Shown here: one piece after another, positions 62,670-64,000 of the stretch
Layout: every line of letters begins with the position of its first letter
How positions within the stretch are numbered: position 1 is the first letter of the stretch
Assembly (NCBI GenBank): GCA_030692685.1
Contig: JAUXZO010000165.1
Coordinates: forward strand, 1 to 64,000
Direction: 5' to 3'
DNA length: 64,000 nucleotides
DNA from: Acidovorax sp.
GTDB taxonomy: Bacteria; Pseudomonadota; Gammaproteobacteria; Burkholderiales; Burkholderiaceae_C
Program-made: the position numbers and the translations under genes
Notes under the pieces: model-generated
What the model was told of the DNA's origin: nothing
The model's database searches: none
What the model saw: the letters and a program-made list of their open reading frames with translations, nothing else

Positions 62670-62729
62670 GCAAAATTGGCCTCTAGCGCTTTGCTAACAA
62701 GCGCTAGCAGCTATATTTTTAATAGCTAA
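62670..62729. repeat. Family A repeat, copy 11
   Basis: TTGGCCTCTAGCGCTTTGC followed by AACAAGCGCTAGCAGCTATA, upstream of the DUF898 gene. Confidence 0.83.
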
Positions 62730-62780
62730 ATGATAGTGCAGTAGCTTTGCCCATCCCGCCCTTGGCCACTGGCGCACCCC

Positions 62781-62868
62781 ATGCCAGCGCACCCGTGGAA
62801 CTGGCTCTGCCAGGCCACCGGGTGCGTCCCCCTCAGGGGGATGGCGCCGAAGGCGACTCAGGGGGAGT
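62781..62868. repeat. Family C repeat
   Basis: CCGTGGAACTGGCTCTGCCAGG, then GTCCCCCTCAGGGGGATGG and GCGACTCAGGGGGAGTC. It abuts the 3' end of the pseudouridine-synthase-like gene. Confidence 0.78.
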
Positions 62869-63656
62869 CAGAATTTTTCCCAAGGCGCCAGATACCGCCA
62901 CTGCCCCTCCGGCACCTTGGCCAGCGGTACCCGTCCGATGCGGATGCGCTTGATCGCCACCACGCTCAGGCCCACCGCGTCGCACATGGCCGGAATCTGT
63001 CCGGGGCGGATGCCCTTGAGTGCAAAGCGCAGCTTGGTTTCGCTTTGCCAGCTCACCTTGATGGGCGGCAGCGGGCGGCCGTTGAACGACAGTCCGTGGC
63101 ACAGGCGTTGCAGGCCATGGTTGGCGATGTCGCCCTTGACCTCGACGATGCACTCCTGCTCCAGCGATTCGATGTCTTCGGCCAGCTTGCGGGCGATGCG
63201 TTTGTCTTGTGTGTAGACCACCAGGCCACTGGCCTCGGTGGGCAGCGGCGTGAAGCATTCGAGCTGCTTGAAGTGGCGTTGCAGCACGCGGATGCCCGAG
63301 GCATCCTCCTCCAGGTGGGATGCCATCTCCAGCAGCGACGTTGCTGGGGTGGCGCCCTGGCTGCGGCTGGCGTGGGCCGCGCCGCCCTGGGCTGGCTGCC
63401 CCAGCCCGGCTTCAAAACCGGCAGGCTTGTGCAGCAGAAGGGTGACGGGCGTCAGCTCCAGCAGGCTCGCGTCCTTCGCTACCGTCACGGCCTGGTCGGG
63501 GCGCACACGGGCCCCAGCGGCTTCCACCACCTGGCCGTCCACGCTCACAAACCCGCCTTCGACAAATTGCTCGGCCATGCTGCGCGAGCAGTTCAGTTGT
63601 TCGGCCACCCGTTTGGCCAGGCGGATGTGGGTGGGGTCAGGGTTCTTGTCGGTCAT
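62868..63656 (-). CDS. S4-domain RNA pseudouridine synthase-like protein (RluB/RluF group)
   Basis: A 262-residue protein. The N-terminal S4 RNA-binding domain (about 10-60) is followed by LLLHKPAG and a C-terminal RluB/RluF-like part ending AIKRIRIGRVPLAKVPEG. In the active-site position, where the family has GRLDxxTxGL, the sequence reads PLPTEASGL; the catalytic Asp appears replaced by Pro. The gene is intact, so it may be a conserved non-catalytic or altered member. A Gly/Ala-rich insert near residue 85 is also unusual. Confidence 0.8.
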   Translation of the reverse strand: MTDKNPDPTHIRLAKRVAEQLNCSRSMAEQFVEGGFVSVDGQVVEAAGARVRPDQAVTVAKDASLLELTPVTLLLHKPAGFEAGLGQPAQGGAAHASRSQGATPATSLLEMASHLEEDASGIRVLQRHFKQLECFTPLPTEASGLVVYTQDKRIARKLAEDIESLEQECIVEVKGDIANHGLQRLCHGLSFNGRPLPPIKVSWQSETKLRFALKGIRPGQIPAMCDAVGLSVVAIKRIRIGRVPLAKVPEGQWRYLAPWEKF

Positions 63657-63739
63657 AGGGGGAGGAAGGAAGGCATTTGCCGTGAGGGAATCGAAGGGGC
63701 AAATGCGTGATTGTCGGCGTTGACTTCAAAACGGGCGCT

Positions 63740-63843
63740 GCCGCATGCCAGTGCCACCGTGGAACCGGCTTCGCCGGGCCACTGGTGGCGTCCCCCTGAG
63801 GGGGAAGGCGCGTAGCGCCTCAGGGGGCATCACTCAGGGGGCA
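63740..63843. repeat. Family C repeat with tandem CTCAGGGGGCATCA
   Basis: CCGTGGAACCGGCTTCGCCG, GTCCCCCTGAGGGGGAAGG and GCGCCTCAGGGGGCATCA are followed by a second copy of CTCAGGGGGCATCA. This is the best preserved family C copy. Confidence 0.8.
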
Positions 63844-64000
63844 TCAATTGTTCCCGGGCTGTTGCGAACGGATGCGCTCGACATGCGCCAGCAGCGAGCG
63901 CTGTGCCACGGGCCACATGCGCGGGGGCACATCGTCGTACGCATGCTGTACCCAGTCATCCATGCTGCCTTGCGGCAGCGCCTGCATGGCGGCCAGCACC
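63844..64000 (-). CDS. C-terminal part of a protein cut by the window edge
   Basis: The last 52 codons are present (MDDWVQHAYDDVPPRMWPVA region, ending in SQQPGNN). The gene continues past the window end. The sequence resembles C-terminal parts of MBL-fold metallohydrolases in Burkholderiales, but there is too little for a firm name. The stop is 63844-63846. Confidence 0.55.
   Translation of the reverse strand, partial: VLAAMQALPQGSMDDWVQHAYDDVPPRMWPVAQRSLLAHVERIRSQQPGNN

Overview
The window is high-GC (about 65%) chromosomal DNA from a betaproteobacterium, most likely Comamonadaceae and close to Acidovorax. The evidence is the gene repertoire (Liv-type ABC plus acyl-CoA enzymes, TRAP and gltIJKL transporters, IPTL-CTERM/exosortase-H substrates), the RNase P RNA, and at least eleven copies of a short AGCGCTT-AAGCGCT palindromic repeat scattered between, and once inside, genes.

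Left part (about 0.3-10.8 kb, plus strand): a TetR regulator followed by SDR, biotin-dependent carboxyltransferase, acyl-CoA dehydrogenase, enoyl-CoA hydratase, biotin carboxylase/BCCP, a second acyl-CoA dehydrogenase and a BKACE (DUF849) enzyme. The order and sizes match the acyclic-terpene (citronellol/geraniol) atu clusters, although AtuA is absent. The biotin carboxylase gene carries three in-frame insertions of palindromic repeats and a duplicated start region; the second dehydrogenase carries one more.

10.9-16.5 kb: an unusual cassette. It encodes a TTG-started SET-domain protein, a secreted precursor whose mature N terminus is an almost intact eukaryotic ubiquitin (66 of 76 residues identical, all seven lysines kept) fused to a carrier region and an IPTL-CTERM sorting tail, and an 862-residue RTX/cadherin-like protein with an internal midcut-by-XrtH motif. 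Downstream lies a duplicated 3' fragment of the BKACE gene, so the cassette sits between a full and a partial copy. This is the most striking system in the window.

16.9-19.8 kb: a small AAA (DUF4143) ATPase, a DUF4365 protein and an unrecognised 379-residue protein of lower GC, possibly a mobile defence-like module.

19.9-32.2 kb (minus strand): multifunctional FadB-like protein, thiolase, acyl-CoA dehydrogenase, and a livH-livM-livG-livF-acyl-CoA synthetase-livK block. A common palindrome lies before the TetR gene, before the dehydrogenase and before livH, suggesting one TetR-type regulon for acyl-CoA metabolism.

32.6-51.3 kb: thioesterases, bactofilin, an Atm1-like ABC exporter, a 2-hydroxyacid dehydrogenase, a MazG-like hydrolase, a TRAP operon with a divergent LysR regulator, two glutamate/aspartate-type binding proteins with gltJKL, pyrC, a DUF3025 gene, htpX and an AraC regulator divergent from an M20 peptidase. 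52.8-64 kb: a FAD-dependent oxidoreductase, the ybhP-clsB-ybhN membrane-lipid operon, cysK, a decayed RtcA-like gene, rnpB, an M48 peptidase with a DUF898 membrane protein, an S4/pseudouridine-synthase-like protein, and the end of an unidentified gene.
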